Source: Streptomyces griseus subsp. griseus (GTDB lineage Bacteria; Actinomycetota; Actinomycetes; Streptomycetales; Streptomycetaceae). Taken from it: a stretch of DNA of 64,000 nt. The stretch spans positions 6,076,001 through 6,140,000 of the forward strand of contig NZ_CP032543.1 in NCBI RefSeq assembly GCF_003610995.1, read 5' to 3'. Numbering within the stretch: position 1 is the first letter of the stretch; every line of letters starts with the position of its first letter. Shown here piece by piece: positions 7,899 through 16,239 of the stretch. The position numbers and the translations under genes were made by a program. Below the pieces are notes generated by a model. That model did not search any database. It saw nothing but the letters and a program-made list of their open reading frames with translations, and was not told the DNA's origin.

Positions 7899-8311
7899 GC
7901 GGCTCCTCCTGGGTTCACGCAGCCCGCCAGGAGGCCCACGAGTGACATCGGTACCTCGTTACCGTACCTGTCCGGTACCGGTACGAGGGCCGGGCGGCCC
8001 GGCGTCCGGCCGTGGGCTCCGGAGCCCACGGGGCCGGGTGGTGCGCGTCCCGCCCGCCCGGCCGTCCGGAACGGGCCCGACCCGGGCCCGGGCGGCGGCA
8101 ATCCGGAGCGTTGCCGCGCCTGACCGGGCAGCTGACGGACGAGTCGCCGACCTGGTCCGGTCTTTTCGACATGGTGCCCGGATTCCGGGACAGCAGGTGG
8201 CCCAGAGCGCCCTACGGCAACGGGCCGGGTGCGGCGGGCATCACCGCCGTCCCTCCCACGTCGCCCGACGGGCGGGTCCTCACCACGTCCCACGTCCGAA
8301 AGAAGGTCACC
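7899..8311. other. Divergent intergenic region with a GC-rich palindrome
   Basis: This 413-bp gap separates the starts of the zinc-ribbon gene and the DUF3159 gene. It holds a perfect 20-bp palindrome CGTGGGCTCC/GGAGCCCACG at 8011-8030 and a nearby run of GGTACC/GGTACG half-sites at 7950-7987. Both could be operators or hairpins. I see no credible gene here. Confidence 0.4.
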
Positions 8312-9073
8312 GTGGCGATCAACCAGACGCAGCAACCGCTGGACGACGGGCGGCCGGTACCGGACCCCGCCGAGAGGCGGTCCGCGATCGATCCCCAGGG
8401 CCCGGCCGAGGCGGGGACCGGGCTGCCGGGACAGCCCGGACACGCCCCGGGACAGCGGCCGTCGGCCCTGGAACAGGCGGGCGGAGTCCGTGGCGTGATC
8501 TACTCCGCTCTGCCGGTCCTCGCCTTCGTCATCGGCAACGCCATCGGCGGACTCACGACGGCGATCATCGCCGCTCTCGCCCTCGCGGTGGTGATCGCCG
8601 CCGAACGGCTGATCCGCAAGGAGTCGGTCGTGCCCGCCGTCGGCGGGGTCTTCGGGGTGGCCGTCGCCGCCGGTATCTCCTGGTGGACCGGGTCGGCCAA
8701 GGACTACTTCCTCATCGGGATCTGGTCGAACCTCGCTCTCGCCCTGGTCTTCGGCATCTCCGTCCTCGCGGGCCGCCCGCTGGCCGGCGTGCTGTGGTTC
8801 TCGATGAGGGGCAAGAAGTCGACCTGGCGGGACGACCGGCGTGCGCGCCGGTACTTCGGCGCCGCGACGATCGTGCTCGCGGTCATCTTCGCCGCCCGCT
8901 TCGTCGTCCAGCAGTACCTGTACCAGGCCGACGAGGTCGGTTCGCTGGGCACCGCGAAGATCCTCATGGGGTATCCGCTGCTGGCCGTGGGCGTGCTGGC
9001 CGTCGCCTGGGCCGCTCGCGCCGCCTCGCGCCGGTCCTCCGAGGCCGCCGAGCCCACCACGCGGCAGCCCTAG
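8312..9073 (+). CDS. DUF3159 integral membrane protein
   Basis: The 253-residue protein has a hydrophilic, Pro/Gln-rich N-terminus of about 60 residues followed by about six hydrophobic segments, with one charged loop SMRGKKSTWRDDRRARRYFG. This loop and the pattern of segments (VIYSALPVLAFVIGNAIGG, WTGSAKDYFLIGIWSN) match the DUF3159 family of actinobacterial inner-membrane proteins. No function is established. The start is taken as the GTG at 8312, with AGAAGG 5 nt upstream. Longer in-frame readings begin in the intergenic palindrome region without a ribosome binding site. A 30-bp palindrome follows the stop. Confidence 0.8.
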   Translation: MAINQTQQPLDDGRPVPDPAERRSAIDPQGPAEAGTGLPGQPGHAPGQRPSALEQAGGVRGVIYSALPVLAFVIGNAIGGLTTAIIAALALAVVIAAERLIRKESVVPAVGGVFGVAVAAGISWWTGSAKDYFLIGIWSNLALALVFGISVLAGRPLAGVLWFSMRGKKSTWRDDRRARRYFGAATIVLAVIFAARFVVQQYLYQADEVGSLGTAKILMGYPLLAVGVLAVAWAARAASRRSSEAAEPTTRQP

Positions 9074-9094
9074 GACCGGGGGAGAGGCACGCTG

Positions 9095-9124
9095 CGTACA
9101 CCTGCCGCGCGCGGCAGGTGTACG
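9095..9124. terminator. 30-bp perfect palindrome, probable terminator
   Basis: The arm CGTACACCTGCCGCG is followed at once by its exact reverse complement, giving 15-bp arms with no spacer. It lies 21 bp after the DUF3159 stop and 27 bp before the mycothione reductase start. A terminator is the simplest reading. Its position just upstream of the next promoter means that an operator role is not excluded. Confidence 0.6.
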
Positions 9125-9139
9125 TCCGGCCAAAGCGGT

Positions 9140-9145
9140 TACCTT
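9140..9145 (+). promoter_or_regulatory. Candidate -10 box of leaderless mtr
   Basis: TACCTT (TANNNT) ends 6 nt before the ATG at 9152, and no ribosome binding site is present, so the transcript probably begins at the start codon. Confidence 0.5.
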
Positions 9146-9151
9146 CCCGCT

Positions 9152-10537
9152 ATGCGACGACATGACCTGATCGTTCTGGGCGCCGGTACCGGCAACGCAC
9201 TCATCGACGACCGCTTCGCCGACCTCGACATCGCCCTGGTCTCCGCCGGACCCTTCGGCGGTACCTGTCTGAACGCGGGCTGCATCCCGAGCAAGATGCT
9301 CGCCGCCACCGCCGAAGTGGTGGACACCGTCCGGGAGTCCGGACGCCACGACATCGACGCCGAACTGCGGGGTGTCCGCTGGCGGGACATCCGCACCCGG
9401 GTCTTCGGCCGGCTCGACGCGGCGGCCGAGGAGGGCGAGAAGGGCCGTCGCGACTCCGAGCACATCACCGTGTACCGGGGCACGGCCCGCTTCACGGGCC
9501 CGCGTCGGCTCATGGTGGAGACCGATGACGGGCCGGTCGAGATCGAGGCGGAGCGGATCGTGGTCGCCGCGGGCGGCCGGCCCGTCGTCCCGCCGCCGGT
9601 CGCCGAGTCCGGACTGCCGTACGAGACGTCCGACACGGTCATGCGCCTGGACGAGGTGCCGCGGCGGCTCGTCGTGCTCGGGGGCGGATACATCGCCGCC
9701 GAGCTCGCCCACGTCTTCCACTCCCTCGGCAGCCGGGTCACCGTCATCGAGCAGGCGGACCGGCTGCTGGCACAGCAGCAGGACGAGCTGGTCTCCCGCA
9801 CCTTCACCGAGGCCGTGCGCGACCGGTGGGACCTGCGGCTCGGACGTGAGCTGACCGACGTCTCCGGCCGCCCCGGCGACCTGCGCATCACGCTGGACGA
9901 CGGCACCGAACTGGCCGCCGACACCTTGCTGGTCGCGGTGGGGCGCCGGCCCAACAGCGATCGGCTGGAGGCGGCCGCCGCGGGCATCGAGACCGGTGAC
10001 GACGGACGGATCACCGTCGACGAGCACCTGAGGACGACCGCCGACGGGGTCTGGGCCCTCGGCGACATCTCCACCCAGGTCCCGCTCAAACACGTCGCCA
10101 ACCGTGAGGCGGAGATCGTCGCCCACAACCTCCTCCACCCCGACGATCCGCGCACCATGGCTTACGACGCCGTGCCGTCGGCCGTCTTCACCCACCCGCA
10201 GATCGCCCAGGTCGGGCTCACCGAGCAGGAGGCCCGAGAGCAGGGCGGCGACTTCACGGTGGCGGTCCACCGGTACGCGGACGTCGCCTACGGCTGGGCG
10301 CTGGAGGAGACCGAAGGCTTCTGCAAGGTGCTGGCCGACCGGCGCACCGGCCGCCTGTTGGGCGGACACATCCTCGGCCCGCAGGCGGCCACCCTGGTAC
10401 AGCCCCTGGTCATCGCGCTGGCCACCGGCATGACCGTACGGGAGCTGGCCCAGCAGCCCCTGTGGATCCACCCGGCGCTCACCGAGGTCGTGGAGAACGC
10501 GCTGAAGGACCTGGACCTGGAGGGCGCCGGGACGTGA
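9152..10537 (+). CDS. mtr: Mycothione reductase
   Basis: The 461-residue flavoprotein uses NADPH to reduce mycothiol disulfide, the glutathione-disulfide counterpart in actinobacteria. The FAD site is LIVLGAGTGNALI at the N-terminus. The redox disulfide is GGTCLNAGCIPSKM at about 36-49, the NADPH fold is VVLGGGYIAAELAHVFHSLG near 173, and the catalytic dimer-interface His is in IHPALTEVVENAL near 442. The GAGTGNALI form and short N-terminus distinguish it from dihydrolipoamide dehydrogenase. It is monocistronic with a likely leaderless start, and msrB nearby is another oxidative-damage gene. Confidence 0.93.
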   Translation: MRRHDLIVLGAGTGNALIDDRFADLDIALVSAGPFGGTCLNAGCIPSKMLAATAEVVDTVRESGRHDIDAELRGVRWRDIRTRVFGRLDAAAEEGEKGRRDSEHITVYRGTARFTGPRRLMVETDDGPVEIEAERIVVAAGGRPVVPPPVAESGLPYETSDTVMRLDEVPRRLVVLGGGYIAAELAHVFHSLGSRVTVIEQADRLLAQQQDELVSRTFTEAVRDRWDLRLGRELTDVSGRPGDLRITLDDGTELAADTLLVAVGRRPNSDRLEAAAAGIETGDDGRITVDEHLRTTADGVWALGDISTQVPLKHVANREAEIVAHNLLHPDDPRTMAYDAVPSAVFTHPQIAQVGLTEQEAREQGGDFTVAVHRYADVAYGWALEETEGFCKVLADRRTGRLLGGHILGPQAATLVQPLVIALATGMTVRELAQQPLWIHPALTEVVENALKDLDLEGAGT

Positions 10538-10694
10538 CGTGGCGGGGCCCGGGGCTGTTCCCGGGGCACCGGAACGCTGTGCACGCGGACGGGCGTGGAT
10601 CTGGCACCGAACCCATGCCCGGGCGCAATCCCCGTGAAATACTTGTGAGTTACAGGCGCGAGCGGATGTTTCGCGGCGGGAGGGGGCGGGTTTC

Positions 10695-11234
10695 GTGGCG
10701 GACGGCAGCGAAGCGGCGGCGGGGGAGCAGGGGGCTTCGGGCGAGCAGCTCGTGTTCCGGGTCGAGGTCAGCGGTACGCACCGGCGGCGGGAGGACCTCG
10801 CGGCGCTGCACCAGTGGCTGGAGGACGCTCCGATCCTGACGGAGGCCCGGGACGGGGGCGGGCTCGACCTGAGGCTGGTGGACTCGCGCCGGCAGAGCCC
10901 CTCCATGGGCGGCGAGTTGGTGCAGGACATCCTGCTCGTCGTCACCGCCGAGGTGGCCCGGTCGGTGATCGAGAACGTCTGGCGGGCGGTCCTCGCCTGG
11001 CACCGCAACCGGCGCAGGCTCGCGAACTCCGAAGAGCTTCCCCGGGTCACGCTCGACGCGGACGACGGCGACGGGGACGGCGACCCCACGCTCCGACGGG
11101 ACACCGCGACGGGGCCCGGTGCCGGGGACGAACCCGGCTCCGGGGAGGCGGAGCGGCGTCCGGCGGACGAGGCGGACGGGCCGGACACGGACGGGCCGAA
11201 CACCACCGGACGGGACGCGGACGGACGGGGCTAG
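10695..11234 (+). CDS. Effector-associated constant component EACC1
   Basis: The 179-residue protein matches the EACC1 family seen next to NTP-dependent conflict-system effectors. The core, about residues 17-120, has VFRVEVSGTHRRREDLAALH, then WLEDAPIL, then a strand-loop GLDLRLVD, then a long helix ELVQDILLVVTAEVARSVIENVWRAVLAWHRNR. The C-terminal 60 residues are Asp/Gly/Pro-rich and probably disordered. EACC1 is thought to be an adaptor between a sensor and the effector encoded beside it; its biochemical activity is unknown. The GTG at 10695 follows a purine-rich GGGAGGGGGCGGG. The caspase gene begins 5 bp after the stop, so the pair is co-translated. Confidence 0.82.
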   Translation: MADGSEAAAGEQGASGEQLVFRVEVSGTHRRREDLAALHQWLEDAPILTEARDGGGLDLRLVDSRRQSPSMGGELVQDILLVVTAEVARSVIENVWRAVLAWHRNRRRLANSEELPRVTLDADDGDGDGDPTLRRDTATGPGAGDEPGSGEAERRPADEADGPDTDGPNTTGRDADGRG

Positions 11235-11239
11235 GCGTT

Positions 11240-13996
11240 GTGCCGCCGTACAACGCGCGTAGTCCGCAGAACCGGTCGAAGACCCATCGCGCGGTGCTCA
11301 TCGGCGTCGACTCCTACACCCATGAAGCCGACCTGCCCGCGGTCGCGCGCAGCCTCCGGCTCATGGCGGAGGCGCTGACCGCCGAAGGCACGGGCGTCAT
11401 GGCCCCCGGAGAGCTGGTCGTCCTGCCGGGCCCGAACGGGAACGGCCCGGGCACGGTCGACTCGCTGGAGGTGGTCCGTGCGTTACGGGACGCCCGCGAA
11501 CAGGTCGACGGGCTCCTCATCGTCTACTTCGCCGGGCACGGCATGGTGCGGGCCGACGGAACAGATCTGCACCTGCTCTTCAGCCCCTCACAGGTCATCG
11601 CCGATCCGCACCACCCCTTCGTCGACGCGCTCTCGTGGCGCGAGCAGGTCATGGCCGAGCTGCGGCGTGCGCGGGCCGACTGGGTGGTGGTTGTTCTCGA
11701 CTGCTGTTTCGCCGGGAACGCACGGCTGGACTTCCACCCGGAGGAGCAGCAGAACTTCGCGCTCCTGATGGCGGCCGAGCAGGGCGTGGAGATCCCACCG
11801 GGCGATCCCGCGACCGGGACCGACTTCACCGTCGGACTCCACCGCCTGCTCACCGCACGGACATGGGCCTCCAAACCCGCCACCTTCACCCGGCTGGTGG
11901 GGGAGATCCGCGAGGCGATGGCCCCGCTGAAAGCGGTCCACGATCACCGCTGGGTACCGGGGGAGCGCCGGCACGGCGACGACGTGCTGCTCGCCGTCCC
12001 CGGCAGGAAGCACGGGCGGGAGCCCGAGCCGTCGGAGCCGGCCGGAACAGCACACGGGACCGGTCCTCCGGCGCTCCCGTCCGCCGTAGGGGAGGGCGCG
12101 TCCGCGGCACCGGCGCGTCCCCTGGAGGGCGAGACCGGGTCCGGGACGGGGAGCGCAGCCGAGGGTCACCCGGCCCGGACCGTCGGCGCGACGCCGAAGC
12201 GGCCTCCGCCGTCCCGGCGCTACCGGGCGCTGTGCGCCGCCATCGCGGTCGCCTGCTTCGCCGGCGCCGGAGTTCTGCTGAGCCTCGGCGGCGGTCCGGA
12301 TCGCGGCTGCGCGCCGCCTCTGGAATTGCGGGTGCTGGTGGATCCCGACATCCTGCCCACCGTGCAGAAGGCCGCCGACTCCTATCTGGGCCGGAGTACC
12401 GGCGGCTGCCGGGCCGTGGGGGTCAGCGTGTACACCGGCAGTTCCACCGATGTCGTCGACGCGCTCCAGGCCGCCCCGCTCTGGCAGGTCCCGCCCGCCT
12501 CGTGCCCGCCCTCGGGCGACTGCCTGCTGCCGCAACGTGATCTCGGAGCTCAGCCCGATGTCTGGATCCCGGCCGCATCGGCCACCTGGCGCCGCGTGCT
12601 CGCCGGGCAGAGCGAGGCGGCCGGAGCGGTCGCGGAGCTCGAACGGCTGGGCTCCGTGGCGTACACCCCGATGGTTCTCGCCGTCCCCACCGGCGCGGGC
12701 CGGGAGCCGTCCCCCGCCGTTCGCCCCGCACCGCTGGCCGACCTGGTAGCCGGGGCCCGGGACGGCGGCGCGGAGCACCACCAGGTGTTACGTCCCGACC
12801 CCGAGGACGGGGACGGCGCCCTGCTGGCGACCACCGCGCTGTACGGGACCGACGACCGCCGCCCCACCGCCGTCGAAGCCGCCCTGGCCGATGACCGGCT
12901 TCCCGCGCAGCCCACGGCGCGCGATCTGATGTGCGGGCTCGCCGACGGGTCTCGTAACGAACTGGAGGACGAGGCCGCGGTTCTGATCCCCGAGCAGACC
13001 ATGGCCCTGTTCAACCTGCCTTCCGCGGACCGGGAGGCCGACGCCGTGGGACGACCCGCCTGCGCCAGCGACATACTGGAACACCGCACGGCCCGCTACC
13101 CCACCGACGTTCCCGTACTCGACCTTCCCTTCCTGCGCGTCACCTGGGCCGGTGCCGAACGGGACGCGACCGCGCGCGAGCGGGCGGTGCGGGGCTTCTA
13201 CGACTGGCTGGTCAAGGCCCCCGAGGCCCGCACGGTCTTCGTGCGCGACGGCTTCCGTACCGGACCGAGCGGGAAACCGTCGCTTCCCCCCGCCGCCTCG
13301 CCGCTCAAGGCGAAGGCCAACGAAGGGGCGGTGAGCCTTCTCCTGCCGCCCGCGAACCCGGCGACACGGCCGGAACAGGTCACCGCGACGCTTCGCGACT
13401 ACCGCCAGGCACTCGGCCCCGGCCGCGTCCTCTACCTGCTGGACGACTCGACCTCGATGGAGGACAACCGGGTCTGGTCGGGACCGGGACGCGCCAAGGA
13501 CCTGGTGGCACGGTCCACCGCCCCGATCGGCCCCGAGGACTCGTTCGGGGTGTGGGGGCTCTCACCCGGAAGCGCGGCGAACCACACGGAACTGGTCCCC
13601 TTCGGACGCCCCGAACCGGGCCCGGCCCGGGCGGCGGTCGGCCGGGCTCCCGCCGTGAACAAGAACGCGCGCGTCCTGGACGGCCTGCGCGACGGACTCT
13701 CCGAGCTCCGGTCGGGCCCGCAGGGCCCCGTGCCCCGGCTGCTCGTGCTCGTCACCGACGACGAGGACTCCGCCGACCTCCAGCGCGAGGACGTCCTCGC
13801 GCTCGAGGAGTCCGCGACCGAGGGACCGCCGGTCCGCGTGGTCACGGTCTCGCTGCGCGGCGGCGGCTGTGCGCCCGACCAGCTGAACCAGCGGCTCGCC
13901 GAGGCGACCGGAGGCCGCTGCCTGGACGTCTCGGACGACCTGGCCACCGAGTTGACCGCCGAGGTCGCCAGGACCGGGACGGGGGACGCCCGGTGA
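11240..13996 (+). CDS. EACC1-associated caspase-like peptidase fused to a membrane anchor, solute-binding domain and vWA domain
   Basis: The product has 918 residues. Residues 15-265 are a caspase (peptidase C14) domain: HRAVLIGVDSY, then the catalytic His in VYFAGHGM (H100) and the Cys pair in VVLDCCFAGNA (C155/C156, the second aligning with the catalytic Cys). A Pro/Gly linker leads to one transmembrane segment at about 328-351 (RYRALCAAIAVACFAGAG). After it comes a solute-binding-like region, about 365-690, then a vWA domain with an intact MIDAS DxSxS motif (DDSTS at about 735-739). The orientation predicts a cytoplasmic protease and an outside sensor. Two TTA codons occur, at 11483 and 12788. 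The start is GTG; the stop overlaps the next gene by 4 bp (GTGA). Confidence 0.85.
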   Translation: MPPYNARSPQNRSKTHRAVLIGVDSYTHEADLPAVARSLRLMAEALTAEGTGVMAPGELVVLPGPNGNGPGTVDSLEVVRALRDAREQVDGLLIVYFAGHGMVRADGTDLHLLFSPSQVIADPHHPFVDALSWREQVMAELRRARADWVVVVLDCCFAGNARLDFHPEEQQNFALLMAAEQGVEIPPGDPATGTDFTVGLHRLLTARTWASKPATFTRLVGEIREAMAPLKAVHDHRWVPGERRHGDDVLLAVPGRKHGREPEPSEPAGTAHGTGPPALPSAVGEGASAAPARPLEGETGSGTGSAAEGHPARTVGATPKRPPPSRRYRALCAAIAVACFAGAGVLLSLGGGPDRGCAPPLELRVLVDPDILPTVQKAADSYLGRSTGGCRAVGVSVYTGSSTDVVDALQAAPLWQVPPASCPPSGDCLLPQRDLGAQPDVWIPAASATWRRVLAGQSEAAGAVAELERLGSVAYTPMVLAVPTGAGREPSPAVRPAPLADLVAGARDGGAEHHQVLRPDPEDGDGALLATTALYGTDDRRPTAVEAALADDRLPAQPTARDLMCGLADGSRNELEDEAAVLIPEQTMALFNLPSADREADAVGRPACASDILEHRTARYPTDVPVLDLPFLRVTWAGAERDATARERAVRGFYDWLVKAPEARTVFVRDGFRTGPSGKPSLPPAASPLKAKANEGAVSLLLPPANPATRPEQVTATLRDYRQALGPGRVLYLLDDSTSMEDNRVWSGPGRAKDLVARSTAPIGPEDSFGVWGLSPGSAANHTELVPFGRPEPGPARAAVGRAPAVNKNARVLDGLRDGLSELRSGPQGPVPRLLVLVTDDEDSADLQREDVLALEESATEGPPVRVVTVSLRGGGCAPDQLNQRLAEATGGRCLDVSDDLATELTAEVARTGTGDAR

Positions 13997-15426
13997 GCGG
14001 CGCGACGCGGGCCCGTCGCCTTCCTCACGGCGTCGCGCTGGGCTGCCTGCTGCTCACCCTGTCGGCCGCCTGTACGGGGAAAGGCGCGGACGGCCCCTCG
14101 CCGACGGCCGGCGGGCCGGCACCGGGGCCGGGACCGATCATCGTGGCCAGCGGCCTCGACGTGACAGGTTCCGGCGGGGTACGCCAACAGCTGATCGCGG
14201 AGTGGAACCGCCGGCACGAGGACGAACCCGGCCTGCGGGCCCAGATCGTCGAGCTGCCCGGCGGCGCCGACCAGCAACGCAGCCAGTTGCTCGGCGCACT
14301 CCAGTCCGGCAGCGCCGCGTACGACATCGTCAACCTCGACGTCACCTGGATACCGGAGTTCGCCGAGGCGGGACTGATCCAGGCCCTGCCTGGTTCCGAT
14401 GTCGAGGACCCCGACGTCATCCCCGAGGTACTGAGCACCACCCGGTGGAAGGGCCGCACCTACGCCCTCCCCTTCAACACCGACGTGGGCCTGCTCTACT
14501 ACCGCAAGGACCTGATCGAGCAGAGCGGCATCAACGAGAACCGCCGGCCGGCCGGCGACTGGTCCTGGCAGAACCTCTACGACTCCATCGCCACGCTCGG
14601 CGGCGGGGTGCCGGAAGCCGACGCCCCGGAGAAGGGCTGGACCACACAGCTCGCCCCCTACGAGGGGCTGACGGTCAATGTGATGGACGCCTTCGCCGCC
14701 GCCGACGTGGAGATCGCGAGCGCCGACGGCGAGTACACCGCCACGCCGGACACCCTGAAGGACGGCCTCCAGGAATTCCTCACGCATGTCGACGACAACC
14801 GCACACTGCGGCCCAGGGCGCTGACCTCCGACGAGGACGCCACCCTGGACGACTTCGCGGAGGGACGGGTGGCCTACATGCGGAACTGGCCCTATGCGTT
14901 CGGTGCTCTCCAGAGCCGGCTGGCACCGGAGCGGTACGCCGCCGTCCCGCTGCCCGGCCGCTCGGTGCTCGGCGGCCAGAACCTCGCCGTCTCCGCCGCG
15001 TCCCCCCGATCCGACGCCGCCCGGAAGCTGCTCGCCTTCCTCACCGGGCCGCGCAGCGAACGCTGCCTCCTGGACGCGGGTTTCGCCGCGACGCGTCTTT
15101 CGTCCTACACCTCCGGGAAGACCGGGTCACCGACCTGCTGGGAGGCGGTCACCGAGGCGCTGCGGCCCGGCACGGCCTCCACGGACCCGGGGCCACGGGA
15201 GGGCAGCGCCCGCACGCCGTCCGCGCGGGAGCGGTCGGAGTACATCGAGAGCGTACGGCTGGCACTGGAGGAGGCGGTGCAGCGTCCGCGCACGCCGTAC
15301 TACGGAGCGTTCACCCGGGCCCTGCAATCGGCGGTGTACGGGCTCCTGACGGACGAATCGCCCGATCTGGATGACGCGGCGGAGCGACTGGACGAAGCCT
15401 TGAGGGAGGCGTTCGCAGGCCGCTAG
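13993..15426 (+). CDS. Extracellular solute-binding lipoprotein of the caspase operon
   Basis: The 477-residue protein has a type II signal ending in LSAAC at about residue 30, so it is lipid-anchored outside the membrane. The body is a type 2 periplasmic-binding protein of the sugar/oligosaccharide class: IIVASGLDVTGSG, then EWNRRHEDEPG, AYDIVNLDVTWIPEFAEAGL, YALPFNTDVGLLYYRKDLIE and a GQNLAVSAASP hinge block. No permease or ATPase gene is near, so transport is unlikely to be its only job. The GTGA overlap with the caspase gene argues for a stoichiometric partner, perhaps presenting a ligand to the caspase receptor. That is inference. A hairpin terminator follows. Confidence 0.85.
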   Translation: MSGATRARRLPHGVALGCLLLTLSAACTGKGADGPSPTAGGPAPGPGPIIVASGLDVTGSGGVRQQLIAEWNRRHEDEPGLRAQIVELPGGADQQRSQLLGALQSGSAAYDIVNLDVTWIPEFAEAGLIQALPGSDVEDPDVIPEVLSTTRWKGRTYALPFNTDVGLLYYRKDLIEQSGINENRRPAGDWSWQNLYDSIATLGGGVPEADAPEKGWTTQLAPYEGLTVNVMDAFAAADVEIASADGEYTATPDTLKDGLQEFLTHVDDNRTLRPRALTSDEDATLDDFAEGRVAYMRNWPYAFGALQSRLAPERYAAVPLPGRSVLGGQNLAVSAASPRSDAARKLLAFLTGPRSERCLLDAGFAATRLSSYTSGKTGSPTCWEAVTEALRPGTASTDPGPREGSARTPSARERSEYIESVRLALEEAVQRPRTPYYGAFTRALQSAVYGLLTDESPDLDDAAERLDEALREAFAGR

Positions 15427-15439
15427 CCGCCGCCGGGCG

Positions 15440-15459
15440 GCGCGGTGGCGTCACCGCGC
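15440..15459. terminator. Hairpin terminator between convergent genes
   Basis: GCGCGGTG-GCGT-CACCGCGC is a perfect 8-bp stem with a 4-nt loop. It lies 13 bp after the solute-binding gene stop and just before the stop of the convergent gene. Confidence 0.7.
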
Positions 15460-15464
15460 GGGAG

Positions 15465-15935
15465 CTACGCCGTCGCGGTGACCTGCGCGGCGGCCTTGGA
15501 GGACGGCTCCGAGGCGAAGGTGGTGGAGGCGGGGAGGGAGTAGCCCGCCGAATCGTGGCCTTCGCAGAAGCGGCTGTCCGCCAGATACCGACGCCGTGCC
15601 GTGCCGGTCCCGGCGACGGCGGGCTGGGGCAGCCAGGACCGGTCGGGGTGCCGGAAGCGCAGGTGCGACATGGCCCGGCGCACCACGCGTCCCTCGGACA
15701 GGGACAGGGGAACGCGTGTGGTGGTCATCTGACCGGCCGGGCAGCGGTCGCAGAGCCGGTAGGAGAACTCACCGACCACTTTGCGGTGGTGGACCAGGAG
15801 GAGATGGTGCTCGCTGGTCCCGGCCGAGGGCGGACAGGCCGTCCACTCCAGACGATCCAGCAGACGCGCGCGGCCCCGCCTGCGCGCCCAGCGTCGCCGA
15901 ACAGCTTCGAACCGACGGTTCCCGACCATACCCAT
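15465..15935 (-). CDS. GNAT-like protein, probably degenerate
   Basis: The reading frame keeps strong G/C third-base bias for 156 codons. The middle, HHLLLVHHRKVVGEFSYRLC then DRCPAGQ, resembles the second and third strands of small Streptomyces GNAT proteins. RAMSHLRFRHPDRSW resembles the helix after the acetyl-CoA loop. The Q/R-x-x-G-x-G/A acetyl-CoA motif itself is missing; SLSEGRVVRRAMSH stands in its place. So I read it as a degenerate or divergent relative, not a sure enzyme. The start is uncertain: ATG 15935 (used here) covers the whole fold, while ATG 15728 gives 87 residues. Neither has a good ribosome binding site. Confidence 0.45.
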   Translation of the reverse strand: MGMVGNRRFEAVRRRWARRRGRARLLDRLEWTACPPSAGTSEHHLLLVHHRKVVGEFSYRLCDRCPAGQMTTTRVPLSLSEGRVVRRAMSHLRFRHPDRSWLPQPAVAGTGTARRRYLADSRFCEGHDSAGYSLPASTTFASEPSSKAAAQVTATA

Positions 15936-15993
15936 GCATGACGGCTGCCCCGGCGTGCCCGTGTCATGCTTCCCTGTCCGGGAGCCGCAGGGA

Positions 15994-16239
15994 TCAGCCC
16001 TGGACGGCGTACGAGAGGAAGCGCGTCCAGGCGGTCGGGGCGAGCGCGAGCTGCGGGCTCTCCTCGATCTTCGAGTCGCGTACGTGGACGGTGGAGGGGC
16101 AGGCGGCGACCTCGACGCAGTCGTCGCCGGAGCCGCCGCTGTAGCTCGACTTGTGCCACTCCAGCGCGACCTCCACACAGGAGTCGCCTTCAGCGCTGCT
16201 GTAGCTGCTCTTGAACCAGGCCAGGTCTGTGGTGCTCAT
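15994..16239 (-). CDS. DUF397 protein with a duplicated core
   Basis: The 81-residue protein belongs to the DUF397 family of small Streptomyces proteins encoded beside XRE/DUF5753 regulators. Usually there is one WxKSSYS...CVEVA unit. Here there are two in tandem: WFKSSYSSAEGDSCVEVA at about 8-25 and WHKSSYSGGSGDDCVEVA at about 28-45, then the usual VHVRDSK ending. Such proteins are thought to modulate their partner regulator. Its start overlaps the regulator's stop by 4 bp (ATGA), which implies translational coupling. Confidence 0.85.
   Translation of the reverse strand: MSTTDLAWFKSSYSSAEGDSCVEVALEWHKSSYSGGSGDDCVEVAACPSTVHVRDSKIEESPQLALAPTAWTRFLSYAVQG

Noticed and set aside
7895..11206. Open reading frame of 1103 codons on the minus strand
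   Set aside because: It lies opposite the DUF3159, mycothione reductase and EACC1 genes, which have clear motifs. Long antisense frames are expected at this G+C content. The product shows no recognisable domain.
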